A DNA stretch of 64,000 nt from CAZBSE01 sp964578625 (GCA_964578625.1 CAZODQ010000002.1:39246-103245); one strand, 5' to 3'; positions 54,243-63,689 are shown, numbered from the stretch's first letter. The notes: generated from the letters alone by a model not told the origin. Program-made: numbers and translations.

Positions 54243-54812
54243 TTAAAACTCGACTTTAACAGGACCTCTTGCCGTAGCTTCTTCTATTTCAAAATACTCT
54301 CTTGCAGTGAAGTGAAACATCCTTGCAAACATATTCCCTGGAAACGTCTGGATCCTTGTGTTGAATTTCATTACCATATCATTGTAGAACTGCCTTGCAT
54401 AAGCAATGTTGCTCTCAATCCCGTTAAGCTGCTCCATAAGTTTTAAAAAATGCTGGTCCGCTTTCAGGTTAGGGTAATTTTCAGAAACGGCAAATAATGA
54501 CTTCAGGGCACCTGCTATCATATTTTCAGCTTTTGCCTGGGATTTTACATCTTTTGCATCAATACCTAACTTTCTTGCATTGATGACATTCTGCAGCGTC
54601 TCCCTTTCATGCTTGGCATAACCCTTTACAGTCTCTACCAGATTTGGTATCAGGTCGTATCTTTTTCTGAGCTGGACATCGATCTGATGCCACGAATTGT
54701 CGACTGTATTTCTCAGAGAAACCATTGAGTTATAAATACCTATTACTGCTATAATCAATATTACTATTATTGCTCCGATTACAGCCAATAGAGCTACTAC
54801 ACCTACTACCAT
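54243..54812 (-). CDS. lemA: LemA family membrane protein
   Basis: 189 residues: a single N-terminal membrane helix (about 4-28) and a long four-helix extracytoplasmic domain with the family patterns SWHQIDVQLRKRYDLIPNLVETVKGYA and RQFYNDMV cited in short (DLIPNLVETVKGY). Function is not well defined. It has an AGGAGGT site and a strong promoter just upstream, so it heads the lemA-htpX-pdxS-pdxT-yebC-ruvCAB-queA operon. Confidence 0.95.
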   Translation of the reverse strand: MVVGVVALLAVIGAIIVILIIAVIGIYNSMVSLRNTVDNSWHQIDVQLRKRYDLIPNLVETVKGYAKHERETLQNVINARKLGIDAKDVKSQAKAENMIAGALKSLFAVSENYPNLKADQHFLKLMEQLNGIESNIAYARQFYNDMVMKFNTRIQTFPGNMFARMFHFTAREYFEIEEATARGPVKVEF

Positions 54813-54829
54813 AATGACCTCCTAATTTG

Positions 54830-54858
54830 TATATTGTTTATTAATTCATTGCTGTCAA
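54830..54858 (-). promoter_or_regulatory. lemA: Promoter of the lemA-to-queA operon
   Basis: Minus strand TTGACA (54853-54858) and AATATA (54830-54835) with a 17-base spacer; predicted start only about 12 bases before the ATG. A second TTGACA lies 30 bases further upstream (54883-54888), which may be an alternate -35 or a repeated binding site. Confidence 0.6.
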
Positions 54859-55018
54859 AATACGACATTTTACATCTTATCCTGTCAAAAATAAACAACT
54901 TAAAATTATATCACATAACCAATATTATTGTATTTTAAGCCCGTTCTTATTTTACTGTAGAAACAGCCAATATTGTTTTTACACGAAAAAAGTTTTATGG
55001 TATATTTCTTCTATTGCC

Positions 55019-55041
55019 TTGATAGCTTTTGACACTATCAA
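55019..55041. promoter_or_regulatory. Inverted repeat in the leader of the EF-G-like gene
   Basis: TTGATAG and CTATCAA with a 9-base loop, 30 bases before the ATG. It could be a repressor site or a leader hairpin. It lies in the divergent 258-base gap between lemA and the EF-G-like gene. Confidence 0.35.
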
Positions 55042-55070
55042 ACAAATCTTACACTTTTGGGAGGATTTTA

Positions 55071-57137
55071 ATGAACAAAAAAGTCATCGGCCTTGTCTCA
55101 GGAAACGGAGCAGGAAAAACTACACTTGCAGAATGTTTTTTATATAATTCTAAATCTACCGACAGGCTTGGCACCATAGAAGGGAAAAATACTGTTTCAG
55201 ATTATACACCTCTCGAGGCTAAAAAAGGATTCAGTATTAATTTAAGCATACTTAATTATAAATGGAAGGACTTTAATATAAATCTTATTGACTGCCCTGG
55301 ATACATGGATTTCATTGGCCAATCTCAAGCTGCTATTAAGGTAATAGACAGTGCACTTTTAGTCATAGATGCTAAGTCTGGGGTACAGGCTCCTACCGAG
55401 ATGGTCATGGAACTTCTAAAAAGCAACCCCAAACCTGTTTTCTGTATACTTAATAAAATGGATCTGGAAAATATAGATTACTTTAAATTGGTAGACAGCA
55501 TAAAAAGTGAATACGGCCTAAAACTTGTTCCCATAACAGTGCCGTCAAACAGCGGAGAGGGCTTTTCTAAAATCATAGACCTGCTGCAAAACCAGGCATA
55601 TGAATACAAGGATAAAGGCTTCAAGGGAAATAAGGCTACTGTAGATGAAAACATTAAAGACCAGATTGAAAGTCATCATAATAAACTCATTGAATCGATA
55701 GTGGAAACAGACGATGAACTATTAGGCAAATACCTTGAGGGCGAAAAGATCGATGATAAAACTATAAATGAAGTCTTTAAAAAAGCAGTAGTGGCAAGAC
55801 AGGTAATCCCGGTATTTGCTGTATCATCCGGTAGGAATTTTGGAGTAGATATATTGATGGACTATATAAATGCACTTCTTCCCTCTGCCCTTGATATACC
55901 ACCTGTAAAAGCTAAAGAACTAAGTAAGGATTCTGAAATAGATATAAAACCCTCTACTGACGGTCCGGTTCTTGCATATGTATTTAAAACAATGGCTGAT
56001 CCATATATCGGTAAATTATCTATTTTCAGGATCTTCTCCGGAACCATCAAGGTTAATTCAAGTTACCACATTTCAAGTTCCAATAAGGCATATAAATTTA
56101 CAAATCTCTTCAATCTTCAGGGAAAAAATCAGAGTGATATCAATGAAGCTTCCTGTGGGGATATCGTAGCCGTATCAAAGATCATGGATATCTCAAATGA
56201 TGATACCATATCAACACAGGATAAGCCTCTTAAAATACCCGAAACCGAATATTTCTCGTCCACACTGCCCAAAGCAGTCACACCAAAAAGCAAGGGCGAT
56301 GAAGAAAAGATCAGCAGCGGTATATCCAAATTAATGCAGGAAGATCCCACTATCAAACAGGAACTGGATCTTGAAGTGCATCAAAACATTGTATGGGGAA
56401 TGGGAGAACTTCACCATTCCATCATAAAGGAAAAGTTGAAGGAAAAATTTGACGTAGATGTAGATATGGTAACACCTGATGTCGCCTATAAGGAGACTAT
56501 AAGGAAAGATGCAAAGGCCGAATATAAACATAAGAAACAATCCGGCGGTAGAGGACAGTATGGTCATGTCTTTCTTGAGATCAAGCCTCTGGAAAGCGGA
56601 GGAGGTTTTGAATTCAAAGACAGCATATTCGGCGGGGCTATCCCCAAGGGTTATATACCTGGAGTGGAAAAAGGCGTAAAAGAAGCCCTTCAAAAAGGTA
56701 TTCTTGCAGAATATCCTGTAGTGAATGTAAGTGTAAACCTTTATGATGGTTCATTTCACAATGTGGATTCATCAGAAATGGCCTTTAAAATAGCAGGGTC
56801 AATGGCCTTTAAAAAAGCAATGCAGGAAGCCTCCCCGGTCATCCTGGAACCCATTATGGAACTGGGGATAATAGTACCTGAAAAGTATATGGGAGACATA
56901 ATCGGAGACATAAACGCAAAAAGAGGAAAGATAATTTCAATGACTCCGACCGGAAATAAAAAACAGCTTATAAAGGCTTCTGTCCCCCAATCCGAGACAT
57001 TCAATTATACAATCGATCTTACATCTCTCACTCAGGGTAGAGGACGATTTACCCAGAAATTTCTGGCCTACGAGGAAATGCCACCAAATTTAGCCCAGAA
57101 AGTAATGGATGAAAGGAAAAGCAAAAAGGATGAGTAA
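55071..57137 (+). CDS. Elongation factor G-like translational GTPase (EF-G2 type)
   Basis: 688 residues from ATG at 55071 with GGGAGGA at good spacing. G1 is GNGAGKTT (residues 11-18) in place of AHxDxGKTT, G3 is DCPGYMDF with Tyr where canonical EF-G has the catalytic His, and G4 is NKMD. Domains II, III, IV (VVNVSVNLYDGSFHNVDSSE) and V follow, so the EF-G shape is complete. This is the EF-G-like paralogue group; its role is not settled, and the main fusA must be elsewhere. Its stop overlaps the next gene by 8 bases. Confidence 0.92.
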   Translation: MNKKVIGLVSGNGAGKTTLAECFLYNSKSTDRLGTIEGKNTVSDYTPLEAKKGFSINLSILNYKWKDFNINLIDCPGYMDFIGQSQAAIKVIDSALLVIDAKSGVQAPTEMVMELLKSNPKPVFCILNKMDLENIDYFKLVDSIKSEYGLKLVPITVPSNSGEGFSKIIDLLQNQAYEYKDKGFKGNKATVDENIKDQIESHHNKLIESIVETDDELLGKYLEGEKIDDKTINEVFKKAVVARQVIPVFAVSSGRNFGVDILMDYINALLPSALDIPPVKAKELSKDSEIDIKPSTDGPVLAYVFKTMADPYIGKLSIFRIFSGTIKVNSSYHISSSNKAYKFTNLFNLQGKNQSDINEASCGDIVAVSKIMDISNDDTISTQDKPLKIPETEYFSSTLPKAVTPKSKGDEEKISSGISKLMQEDPTIKQELDLEVHQNIVWGMGELHHSIIKEKLKEKFDVDVDMVTPDVAYKETIRKDAKAEYKHKKQSGGRGQYGHVFLEIKPLESGGGFEFKDSIFGGAIPKGYIPGVEKGVKEALQKGILAEYPVVNVSVNLYDGSFHNVDSSEMAFKIAGSMAFKKAMQEASPVILEPIMELGIIVPEKYMGDIIGDINAKRGKIISMTPTGNKKQLIKASVPQSETFNYTIDLTSLTQGRGRFTQKFLAYEEMPPNLAQKVMDERKSKKDE

Positions 57138-58344
57138 AAAAATCCCTAAAAGAAGTAAATTTATAATGGACAAAGTCCCCTATATTCTTTTTACCATAAT
57201 TTTTGTGATATCAATAATTATATTTTTTTCAATAAGAAGCTGCATGCCGCTTGCCTTCTTTTCCGGAACCACTGAAAAAACTAGTGAAGAGGCTCAATAT
57301 ACTTTGTATATAGCTTCCCCCGTAAACGATAAGACCTTCAATTTTATAAATCAAAATGAGACTGTACCTGTAGAAATAAAGGCAAAACAAGCAGAAAATA
57401 CAGGATACACTATAAAACTTTTTGTAAATGATGAAGAAATAAAAACATTTAGTTCTCCTCCGTATGAATTAAACTGGAATCCCGGTGTTTCCGGTGATTA
57501 TAAAATGACAGCACAGCTTTTAGACGAAAAAAACACTGTCGTTGCAGATTCAAATATAGTTAATTTTTCTGTGGAATATGAGGTAGAAACAGCAGAAAAC
57601 ACTATAATAAGCATGGATGTAGAAGAAAAGAAAAATAAAATACTAAGCGAGTCTGTTTTTAGATCCCAGAATACCATTCCTACGGGAATGCCCATATTTT
57701 CCTATAAATGTTATATTGCTCCTGTAATAGACGGCAGCCTTCAGGAATGGGACAATTTTGAGAGTTTTTCAGCTTTTGAGCCCACTATTAAAAAGGAAAA
57801 CTATACTTCTCATACCGATATCTCAGGTACATTTTATTCCTGTTGGGATAATGATAATTTCTACTTTGCGGTACAGGTAATTGATGACGTGTTCAGCCAG
57901 AATTATACCGGTAATCAGCTGAACAAAGGTGACAGCATCACCATGGTATTTGATACCGAACTATCAGAGGACATACAGATCCCATTCTACAACAGCGATG
58001 ATTATCAGATTGATTTTTCACCGGGTAATTTCTCCATTGCTGAATCTTTTATGAGCTGGCCTTCTAATGCACCTCCTAGAGGCGTTACTATTTCTTCCAC
58101 CAAGCAGGCAAACGGATATATACTTGAGGCAAGTGTTCCCTGGTATAATTTTACGAATTATATACCCAGTGACGAAGATGTTTTAGGTTTTACTATTTCC
58201 ATACTTGATACTGACAACCTGGAATCAACAGAACTTGTAATATCCTCTTCCAAGACATTTGACTTTAACAATGTTTCTACTCTGGGCACCCTGGTACTTA
58301 TAGATGCAGGTGACATACAGAGTGGTGAGGAAAAAGCTGATTAA
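57130..58344 (+). CDS. Membrane-anchored protein with Ig-like and CBM9/DOMON-like domains
   Basis: 404 residues from ATG at 57130 inside the EF-G-like stop region; an in-frame ATG at 57109 is the alternative. A basic N-terminus and one membrane helix (about 15-40) are followed by an Ig-like region (about 55-150: SPVNDKTFNF, PYELNWNPGVSGDYKMTA). After a linker comes a domain (about 190-400) starting PVIDGSLQEWDNF and with YSCWDNDNFYFAVQVIDD, the pattern of CBM9/DOMON-type sugar- or haem-binding domains. Outside-facing. Function unknown; its translational coupling to a GTPase is unusual. Confidence 0.8.
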   Translation: MSKKIPKRSKFIMDKVPYILFTIIFVISIIIFFSIRSCMPLAFFSGTTEKTSEEAQYTLYIASPVNDKTFNFINQNETVPVEIKAKQAENTGYTIKLFVNDEEIKTFSSPPYELNWNPGVSGDYKMTAQLLDEKNTVVADSNIVNFSVEYEVETAENTIISMDVEEKKNKILSESVFRSQNTIPTGMPIFSYKCYIAPVIDGSLQEWDNFESFSAFEPTIKKENYTSHTDISGTFYSCWDNDNFYFAVQVIDDVFSQNYTGNQLNKGDSITMVFDTELSEDIQIPFYNSDDYQIDFSPGNFSIAESFMSWPSNAPPRGVTISSTKQANGYILEASVPWYNFTNYIPSDEDVLGFTISILDTDNLESTELVISSSKTFDFNNVSTLGTLVLIDAGDIQSGEEKAD

Positions 58345-58376
58345 AGCACTGATTAATACAGTTCCTTGAGACAATT

Positions 58377-58775
58377 TCAATTAGCTTTATTCTCATTAAT
58401 AACTGTAATCGTATGCTCTATTAGACTAATGTCCCCCGGGTTTCCGTGACCTGGTATTACTATTTCAGCATTCTTATATTTTTCCATCACTCTTTCAAGA
58501 GATACTGGCCACTCCTCAATATTCCCATCTTTGATATAACCGACTTTTTCAGCGTCTGATGATAAAACCATACAACCACCAAAAAGTATTCTTTTGCTTG
58601 GTATATAGACGACTAAGTTATCATAAGTATGAGTTGGCCCGGGATAATATATTTCAACAGTTTCTTTACCAAAATTTAATATTTGTCTATCGTTTATGTC
58701 AAAAACATGTGTGGGTTCAGCAAATTCAAAACTTGCATACTTATCAATGTACTTCTTGTCTTTAGATAAAAGCAA
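58377..58775 (-). pseudogene. 5'-truncated class B1-like metallo-beta-lactamase
   Basis: 132 residues matching only the C-terminal half of a B1-type enzyme: FYPG-like GPTHTYDNLVVYIP (zinc His), ILFGGCMV (zinc Cys), GNIEEWPVSLERVMEKY, and VIPGHGNPGD (zinc His). The N-terminal HxHxD half is missing, and the frame is closed by a stop just upstream of the TTG at 58775. I found no N-terminal half in the gap beyond the next gene. It is most likely a dead fragment left by deletion or insertion. Confidence 0.75.
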
Positions 58776-58789
58776 TATTTATAATCAAA
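58774..58789 (+). repeat. 16-base direct repeat, copy 1 (at the break in the metallo-beta-lactamase)
   Basis: AATATTTATAATCAAA, repeated exactly and in the same orientation at 61589-61604. The copies bracket the membrane PAS-GGDEF-HD-GYP gene and this copy coincides with the point where the lactamase reading frame breaks off. Confidence 0.5.
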
Positions 58790-58814
58790 AAATGGTAAAT
58801 GATTTATAATATTT

Positions 58815-61277
58815 CTATTGCTTTACCAGTACTTTTTCTTTACTTTTATAAGAGGCCCTTTTCTCTTTTGAAATTATTTTTATAAAGTGTTCTACCAAAA
58901 CAGGATCGAATTGTTTACCTGAATATCTTAAAAGTTCTTTTATTGCATATTCTTTACTATGAGCTTTTCTATAAGGTCTGTCATTTGTCATTGCATCATA
59001 AGAATCAATTATAGATATTATCCTTGCAGTAATTGGTATTTTTTTACCTTCTAAACCCATCGGGTAACCTTTCCCATCCCACCTTTCATGATGTGACAGA
59101 ATACCTTTTGCAATAGATGCAAGATCTGAATTTGAACTTGCAATCCTAAACCCAATCTCAGAATGTTTCTTCATTAATTCATATTCGTTGCTAGTTAGCT
59201 TTGCAGGTTTTAAAACAATATTATCAGCTATAGCTATTTTGCCAATATCATGAAGCAAAGAAAGTAGGCTTAATTCATCAAGTCTTTCATTTGAAAATTG
59301 GAGTTTTTTACCCAACTCAAGTGCAAGACTTCTCATTCTATGCATATGTTCATGAGTTTCATAATTTCTTTCCTCAAGAGCCTTCTGAAGAGAAGTAATC
59401 ATAGAGCTATGCAAACTTTGTTTTTCTATAAGTTTATGTTTATACATATTGTCTTCTGCTATCTTTATCAATTCATTAATATTTTGTTCTTCTGACTTTT
59501 TTGTAGCAATTCCAATCGATAAACTTGTAATAAATTCTTTATAAAAATTAAGTTTAAATATATCACGGACTCTTGTGGCAATACTGGTAGCGATAGCCTT
59601 CGAAGTTGATGGCAGTATTACAATAAACTCATCTCCACCATACCTTGCAACTATATCTTCCTTTCTGAAGCAGCTTTTTAAAAGCTTAGCTGTATTTTTT
59701 AATATTTCATCTCCTTTTTTATACCCGAATGTATCATTTACCAATTTAAAGCCGTTTATATCAAAAATTATTACATTAATTGGATAAAGCCGTGGGGTAT
59801 CCAATCTTTTTATTTCTTCTTCAAAAAAATATCTGTTGTAAAGGCCTGTTAAGTAATCATGGTAACTTAAATATTTTATTTTTTTCTCAGATTTTATTCT
59901 TTCATCAATGTTTCTCACAACTCCTTCATAATAGGCTGGAACACTATCTTTATAAACTACACTTGAACTGACCTCTACCCAGGTAATAGTCCCATCTTTT
60001 TTCTTTAGACGTGTCGTGAAAGGTTTTTCTCTTTCATTAAATTGTGGCCTATCTTTTTCGGAATAATATATATCCTTTTTTATATCTTTTAAGATAAGCT
60101 CTTCTTTGCTACTGTATCCAAGCATTTTTACTAGAGCATTATTTGCATCAATATATTTACCATCAAGGGTACTTTGGTAAATACCATCCAGGGAATTTTC
60201 GAAAATTTTTCTAAATTTTTCTTCACTTTGTCTTATTGCCTTTTCGGCATTTATTTTTTCTGTAATATCTCTAAGAATGAAAATTTTATAAGATAAAGAT
60301 TTTTTATTATCAATTATCGGGTTAATATGAACATCATATATAAATTCTTTTGAATCTTTATAAAATGTGGCATATTCTTCAATGTCGGCATTAGCATTTG
60401 AGCAAAATTTAGAATAATCAGCCCAAATGTCATTTATTTCCTTACCGATAACACTTTTATCTGATATATTTAATAATTTCTCTCCTAATGAATTTATACT
60501 TACTAATCGTTCTCTACTATCAATTATAAAAGCAACATCCTTTTCATTTTCAATTTTTGGCTCAAATCTAACTGGAATAATGTCACCAGTCTTCAAAAAT
60601 TTGAAACTATAAATCAAAACAAGACTGCTTATAGTTAGCGTTAATGGTGTTATATCAAAATTTTTCCATGGCAACAGTTTTAAAATATACAGTATATTGG
60701 CAACCCAGGAAATTGTTAAAGCAACAATTATTGAAATTGCCTGAAGTTTAAAAACTTTTATTTTTCCAATAACGGTTTTGATAAGAATTATATAACTAAT
60801 TGCTATTAGTAAATAAGAGAAGCAGGCATAAACCCAGAACCCTGCTCCATATTTAATTCCCAAAAATAAATATTTACCATTTTGTTCAAGAATTATTTCC
60901 TTCCAGATCAAGCTGTGTTTTTCATTTGTAAAAACAAGCCCCAGTGTTATTAAAGGAATTATCAATAAAAAGAAATTTTTCTTTATTTGGGTCCAATTAG
61001 TATACCCTGAAAAATATAGAACCAGAATAAAAAATGCTACTGGAACTATTGTAATGCCAACATACTCAATTTTACTCATTAATATTTTAAACGAAAGTTC
61101 TTTTCCTAAAAGCTCCAAAGAATAAAATGTCATCCAGATGAGGAATCCAAAAAAAAGAATTGTACCTACCTTATAGCAGGTTATAAACTTCTTAATTAAT
61201 AAACTAAAAATCATTAAAACAGATAAAATTATGCCTACTATTAATGGAATTGTTAAGAGTATAATTTCTATATTCAT
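58815..61277 (-). CDS. 7TM-PAS-PAS-GGDEF-HD-GYP membrane signalling protein
   Basis: 820 residues. Seven hydrophobic segments fill about 1-230 (histidine-kinase-type 7TM sensor), then a PAS (about 240-350), a second PAS/PAC (about 360-475, NSLDGIYQSTLDGKYIDANN), GGDEF (about 480-640, ARYGGDEF with RKED as RxxD) and HD-GYP (about 650-810, LHDIGKIA, SHHERWDGKGYP, DSYDAMTNDRPYR). All catalytic motifs look intact. The last ~450 residues are strongly similar to the protein at 40.8 kb, so the two are paralogues with different sensor ends. A 15-base palindrome (61293-61307) lies just upstream. Confidence 0.93.
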   Translation of the reverse strand: MNIEIILLTIPLIVGIILSVLMIFSLLIKKFITCYKVGTILFFGFLIWMTFYSLELLGKELSFKILMSKIEYVGITIVPVAFFILVLYFSGYTNWTQIKKNFFLLIIPLITLGLVFTNEKHSLIWKEIILEQNGKYLFLGIKYGAGFWVYACFSYLLIAISYIILIKTVIGKIKVFKLQAISIIVALTISWVANILYILKLLPWKNFDITPLTLTISSLVLIYSFKFLKTGDIIPVRFEPKIENEKDVAFIIDSRERLVSINSLGEKLLNISDKSVIGKEINDIWADYSKFCSNANADIEEYATFYKDSKEFIYDVHINPIIDNKKSLSYKIFILRDITEKINAEKAIRQSEEKFRKIFENSLDGIYQSTLDGKYIDANNALVKMLGYSSKEELILKDIKKDIYYSEKDRPQFNEREKPFTTRLKKKDGTITWVEVSSSVVYKDSVPAYYEGVVRNIDERIKSEKKIKYLSYHDYLTGLYNRYFFEEEIKRLDTPRLYPINVIIFDINGFKLVNDTFGYKKGDEILKNTAKLLKSCFRKEDIVARYGGDEFIVILPSTSKAIATSIATRVRDIFKLNFYKEFITSLSIGIATKKSEEQNINELIKIAEDNMYKHKLIEKQSLHSSMITSLQKALEERNYETHEHMHRMRSLALELGKKLQFSNERLDELSLLSLLHDIGKIAIADNIVLKPAKLTSNEYELMKKHSEIGFRIASSNSDLASIAKGILSHHERWDGKGYPMGLEGKKIPITARIISIIDSYDAMTNDRPYRKAHSKEYAIKELLRYSGKQFDPVLVEHFIKIISKEKRASYKSKEKVLVKQ

Positions 61278-61588
61278 AATAACATATTGATAACTTTTAC
61301 TAAAAGTATAAAAACTTTATTTAATAATTGTATATTATTATACTCTTTATGATTAACAATTCAAATAAGCTGGTTATTAGTAACAATATGTAAAATTACA
61401 GGTTTTATCAGCTAATTCCATTTTCCTCAACTTCATCTTTACATCTGCCCTAGACATATAAAAAAACTAAATAATCCCCTGCACATACACGTAGAAGATA
61501 GGTATTGTTTATGAAACAGTAATAGTTATATTATTTTTATATCAAAGTAATATTCATAATCCAGCTATTTAAATATTTTTACAAAATT

Positions 61589-61604
61589 AATATTTATAAT
61601 CAAA
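61589..61604 (+). repeat. 16-base direct repeat, copy 2
   Basis: Second copy of the repeat at 58774-58789. It lies in the 608-base gap 61278-61885, which otherwise holds AT-rich sequence without a readable gene and, at its right end, the promoter and operator of the TetR operon. Confidence 0.5.
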
Positions 61605-61803
61605 TTTTGGGAGTGCGTATTGCCTAATTGTGTCAGTTGCCGAATTATAATCTAAAATTATTTAAATGATGTATTTAAGGTTGTAATAATACAATTAAAT
61701 ATTGGTTCTAAAAGTATTTTTCTTTTCTAATTTTACTTTTTTAACTTTCTATCTCACTTTAATTAAACAACCACTTTGATAAAAAAATATTTTAATTTAC
61801 CTA

Positions 61804-61832
61804 TTGACATTCCTTAAAAACAATGGAATAAT
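61804..61832 (+). promoter_or_regulatory. Promoter of the tetR-membrane protein-flavodoxin operon
   Basis: A perfect TTGACA (61804-61809), a 17-base spacer and AATAAT (61827-61832). The predicted start falls inside the adjoining palindrome. Confidence 0.7.
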
Positions 61833-61868
61833 TAAACGTGTTTAAAACTAGTTTAAAACACGATTAAT
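61831..61868. promoter_or_regulatory. 38-base palindromic operator, probably for the adjacent TetR-type regulator
   Basis: Nearly perfect dyad centred on 61849/61850: 17 of 19 base pairs match, with core half-site CGTGTTT and its mirror AAACACG around ACTAGT. It covers the predicted transcription start and ends 18 bases before the regulator gene, the classic place for autorepression. Confidence 0.75.
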
Positions 61869-61885
61869 TCAAGGAGGCAAATTTA

Positions 61886-62467
61886 ATGACACAGGAAGAA
61901 ATTAATACCAGACAAAAGATCTATCAGGCAACATTGGAATTAATAAACAGCGGAAAAGATGCAAAACATATTACAATCAGGCAAATTTCAGTAAAAGCAG
62001 GTGTAAATTTGGCTCTTGTAAACTACTATTACCAGTCAAAAGAAAATCTTTTAAGCCAGGTCGTAGGGACGATGATGGGCAGTATTATTAGCCAGACAAT
62101 TCAAAATGACAGTACACAAACAGATCCTGAAAGCAGACTGCGAAACATCTTAACCACTACAGCAGATGTCGCATTTAAAAACTATAATTTATGCAAAATC
62201 GCTCTATCGATTGAACTTAAAAAAGGATGTAAAAATTCCTGCGATATGTTTATACCCTTGTTAAAAGAAATATTTAAGGGATATAGCGAATCGGATCTTT
62301 ACATAGTTGCCCTGCAGTTAATGCTCCCCCTTCACCATTTCTTTCTTGAGCCTGAGATCTACAATACATATTTAAATACTGATTTTTTTGATGAAACACA
62401 AAGAAGGCAAAAGATCAATCAAATAATTGATTGTATTTTAGTTAAAATATCAAAGGAGGATAAATAA
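61886..62467 (+). CDS. TetR/AcrR-family transcriptional regulator
   Basis: 193 residues. The N-terminal helix-turn-helix reads ITIRQISVKAGVNLALVNYYYQSKENLL (key turn AGVNLALVNYYY), followed by an all-helical ligand domain with KIALSIELKKGCKNSCDMF. AAGGAGGCAAATTTA precedes the ATG. It should bind the palindrome just upstream and be released by an unknown ligand. Its stop overlaps the next ATG by one base (TAATG), so the three genes form a tight operon. Confidence 0.92.
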   Translation: MTQEEINTRQKIYQATLELINSGKDAKHITIRQISVKAGVNLALVNYYYQSKENLLSQVVGTMMGSIISQTIQNDSTQTDPESRLRNILTTTADVAFKNYNLCKIALSIELKKGCKNSCDMFIPLLKEIFKGYSESDLYIVALQLMLPLHHFFLEPEIYNTYLNTDFFDETQRRQKINQIIDCILVKISKEDK

Positions 62468-63144
62468 TGTTACAGATTAATGTCTACAAATCAAGCAACA
62501 ACATCATTAACCGCTCGATCCTGGTAATAGTTGCTACGCTGGGTGTTATTTTTGGAATAGGCGGCATAGGTCACGGATTCTTTGAAGCATTACAAGGCTA
62601 TACCCCAACCAATGGGTTGGTAATCGATGCAATCGGTACAGCAAACCGGATATGGGAATATGGAAAAGAACCTGCGTTCACAGTCATTCCAAACTTTTTA
62701 ATTACAGGAATTGCTGCAATGATAGTGGGTCTTGCTGCTATTGTCTGGTCAGTATTTTTTTTACATAGAAAGTATGGTTCAATCATCTTTCTACTTCTAT
62801 TTATACTGTTGTTTTTAGTCGGCGGTGGTATAGCACAGGTCATATTTTTTATCATAGGGTGGCTATTTTCAACCCGCATCCATAGACCGCTAATCTGGTG
62901 GCGCAAAGTTCTCCATACCAGGGCGCGCAAAATTCTTACAAGACTATGGCTTATCTTTCTGATTATAAGCACACTTCTTATTCTTTTTGTATTGGAAATT
63001 GCTATCTTTGGTTTTATTCCTGGAATTTCTAACCTGGATACAATAAATACAGTGATGCTGTTTACTTTAGGTGTTGGGTTTGTTTTTTTGATTCTAGCTT
63101 TTATTGCAGGAATCGCAAATGATATTGAGAAAGGAGGGTTATAA
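62467..63144 (+). CDS. Membrane protein of unknown function in the TetR-flavodoxin operon
   Basis: 225 residues. Hydrophobic segments near 15-40, 75-100, 105-135, 160-185 and 195-215 make it a five-helix membrane protein. The first loop contains GHGFFEALQGYTPTNGLVIDAIG and the C-terminal end is KGGL. An AAAGGAGG site overlaps the end of tetR. I do not name a family. Being co-regulated with a flavodoxin, it might take part in a membrane redox or stress function, which is inference only. Confidence 0.8.
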   Translation: MLQINVYKSSNNIINRSILVIVATLGVIFGIGGIGHGFFEALQGYTPTNGLVIDAIGTANRIWEYGKEPAFTVIPNFLITGIAAMIVGLAAIVWSVFFLHRKYGSIIFLLLFILLFLVGGGIAQVIFFIIGWLFSTRIHRPLIWWRKVLHTRARKILTRLWLIFLIISTLLILFVLEIAIFGFIPGISNLDTINTVMLFTLGVGFVFLILAFIAGIANDIEKGGL

Positions 63145-63145
63145 A

Positions 63146-63640
63146 ATGGAGAAAAAAATTCTAGTAGCTTATGCATCTAAAAAAGGATCAACAGCAGAAA
63201 TCGCTATAAAAATAGGAGAGGTACTTCGGCAAAAAGGATTACAAGCAGATGTCTTACCTGTAGATAAAGTTAGAGACTTAACATCCTATAAAGCAGTTGT
63301 GCTAGGTAGTGCTTCTTACTTTGGGCTCTGGCGAAAGGAAGCCGTAAAATTTATTAGTGAAAATGAAAAACAATTATCTGAGCTTTCTGTATGGCTTTTT
63401 TCAAGTGGGCCTACCGGTGCAGGAGATCCGCTGGAATTGTTGAAAGGCTGGCGCTTTCCTGAATCTTTACGTTCAGTGATTGAGCGGATTAAACCCCGTA
63501 GTATAACCTGTTTCGGCGGCAAGCTTGATTTGAAAACCATGAATTTTTTTGAAAAGATGATTATCAATAAGTTTAACTCACCTATAGGAGACTTTCGTAA
63601 CTGGAAAACCATCACTTCATGGGCTGAAGCAATCTGCTGA
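63146..63640 (+). CDS. Flavodoxin-domain protein (HemG/flavodoxin-like)
   Basis: 164 residues from ATG at 63146, one base after the previous stop and preceded by AAAGGAGGG; a start 42 bases upstream lies inside the neighbour and is unlikely. FMN phosphate loop ASKKGSTAEIA (residues 9-19), then VVLGSASYFGLW and the aromatic-containing loop WLFSSGPTGAGDP. The pattern resembles HemG-like flavodoxins that pair with membrane redox systems. It ends the operon, before a hairpin terminator. Confidence 0.88.
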   Translation: MEKKILVAYASKKGSTAEIAIKIGEVLRQKGLQADVLPVDKVRDLTSYKAVVLGSASYFGLWRKEAVKFISENEKQLSELSVWLFSSGPTGAGDPLELLKGWRFPESLRSVIERIKPRSITCFGGKLDLKTMNFFEKMIINKFNSPIGDFRNWKTITSWAEAIC

Positions 63641-63689
63641 ATAAATCCGAATTTACCTTGACAACATCTTAAATATATCTGATAGCATA

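Noticed and set aside
61605..61885. Missing N-terminal half of the truncated metallo-beta-lactamase beyond the GGDEF gene
   Set aside because: I looked for an HxHxD-coding stretch on the minus strand and found none; the three frames show stops and no family-like sequence. If an insertion occurred, the other half has been lost.
62598..63176. 192-residue minus-strand frame opposite the operon membrane protein
   Set aside because: It mirrors the plus-strand membrane gene, has basic low-complexity composition and no ribosome-binding site, while the plus-strand gene sits in a tight operon with good sites.
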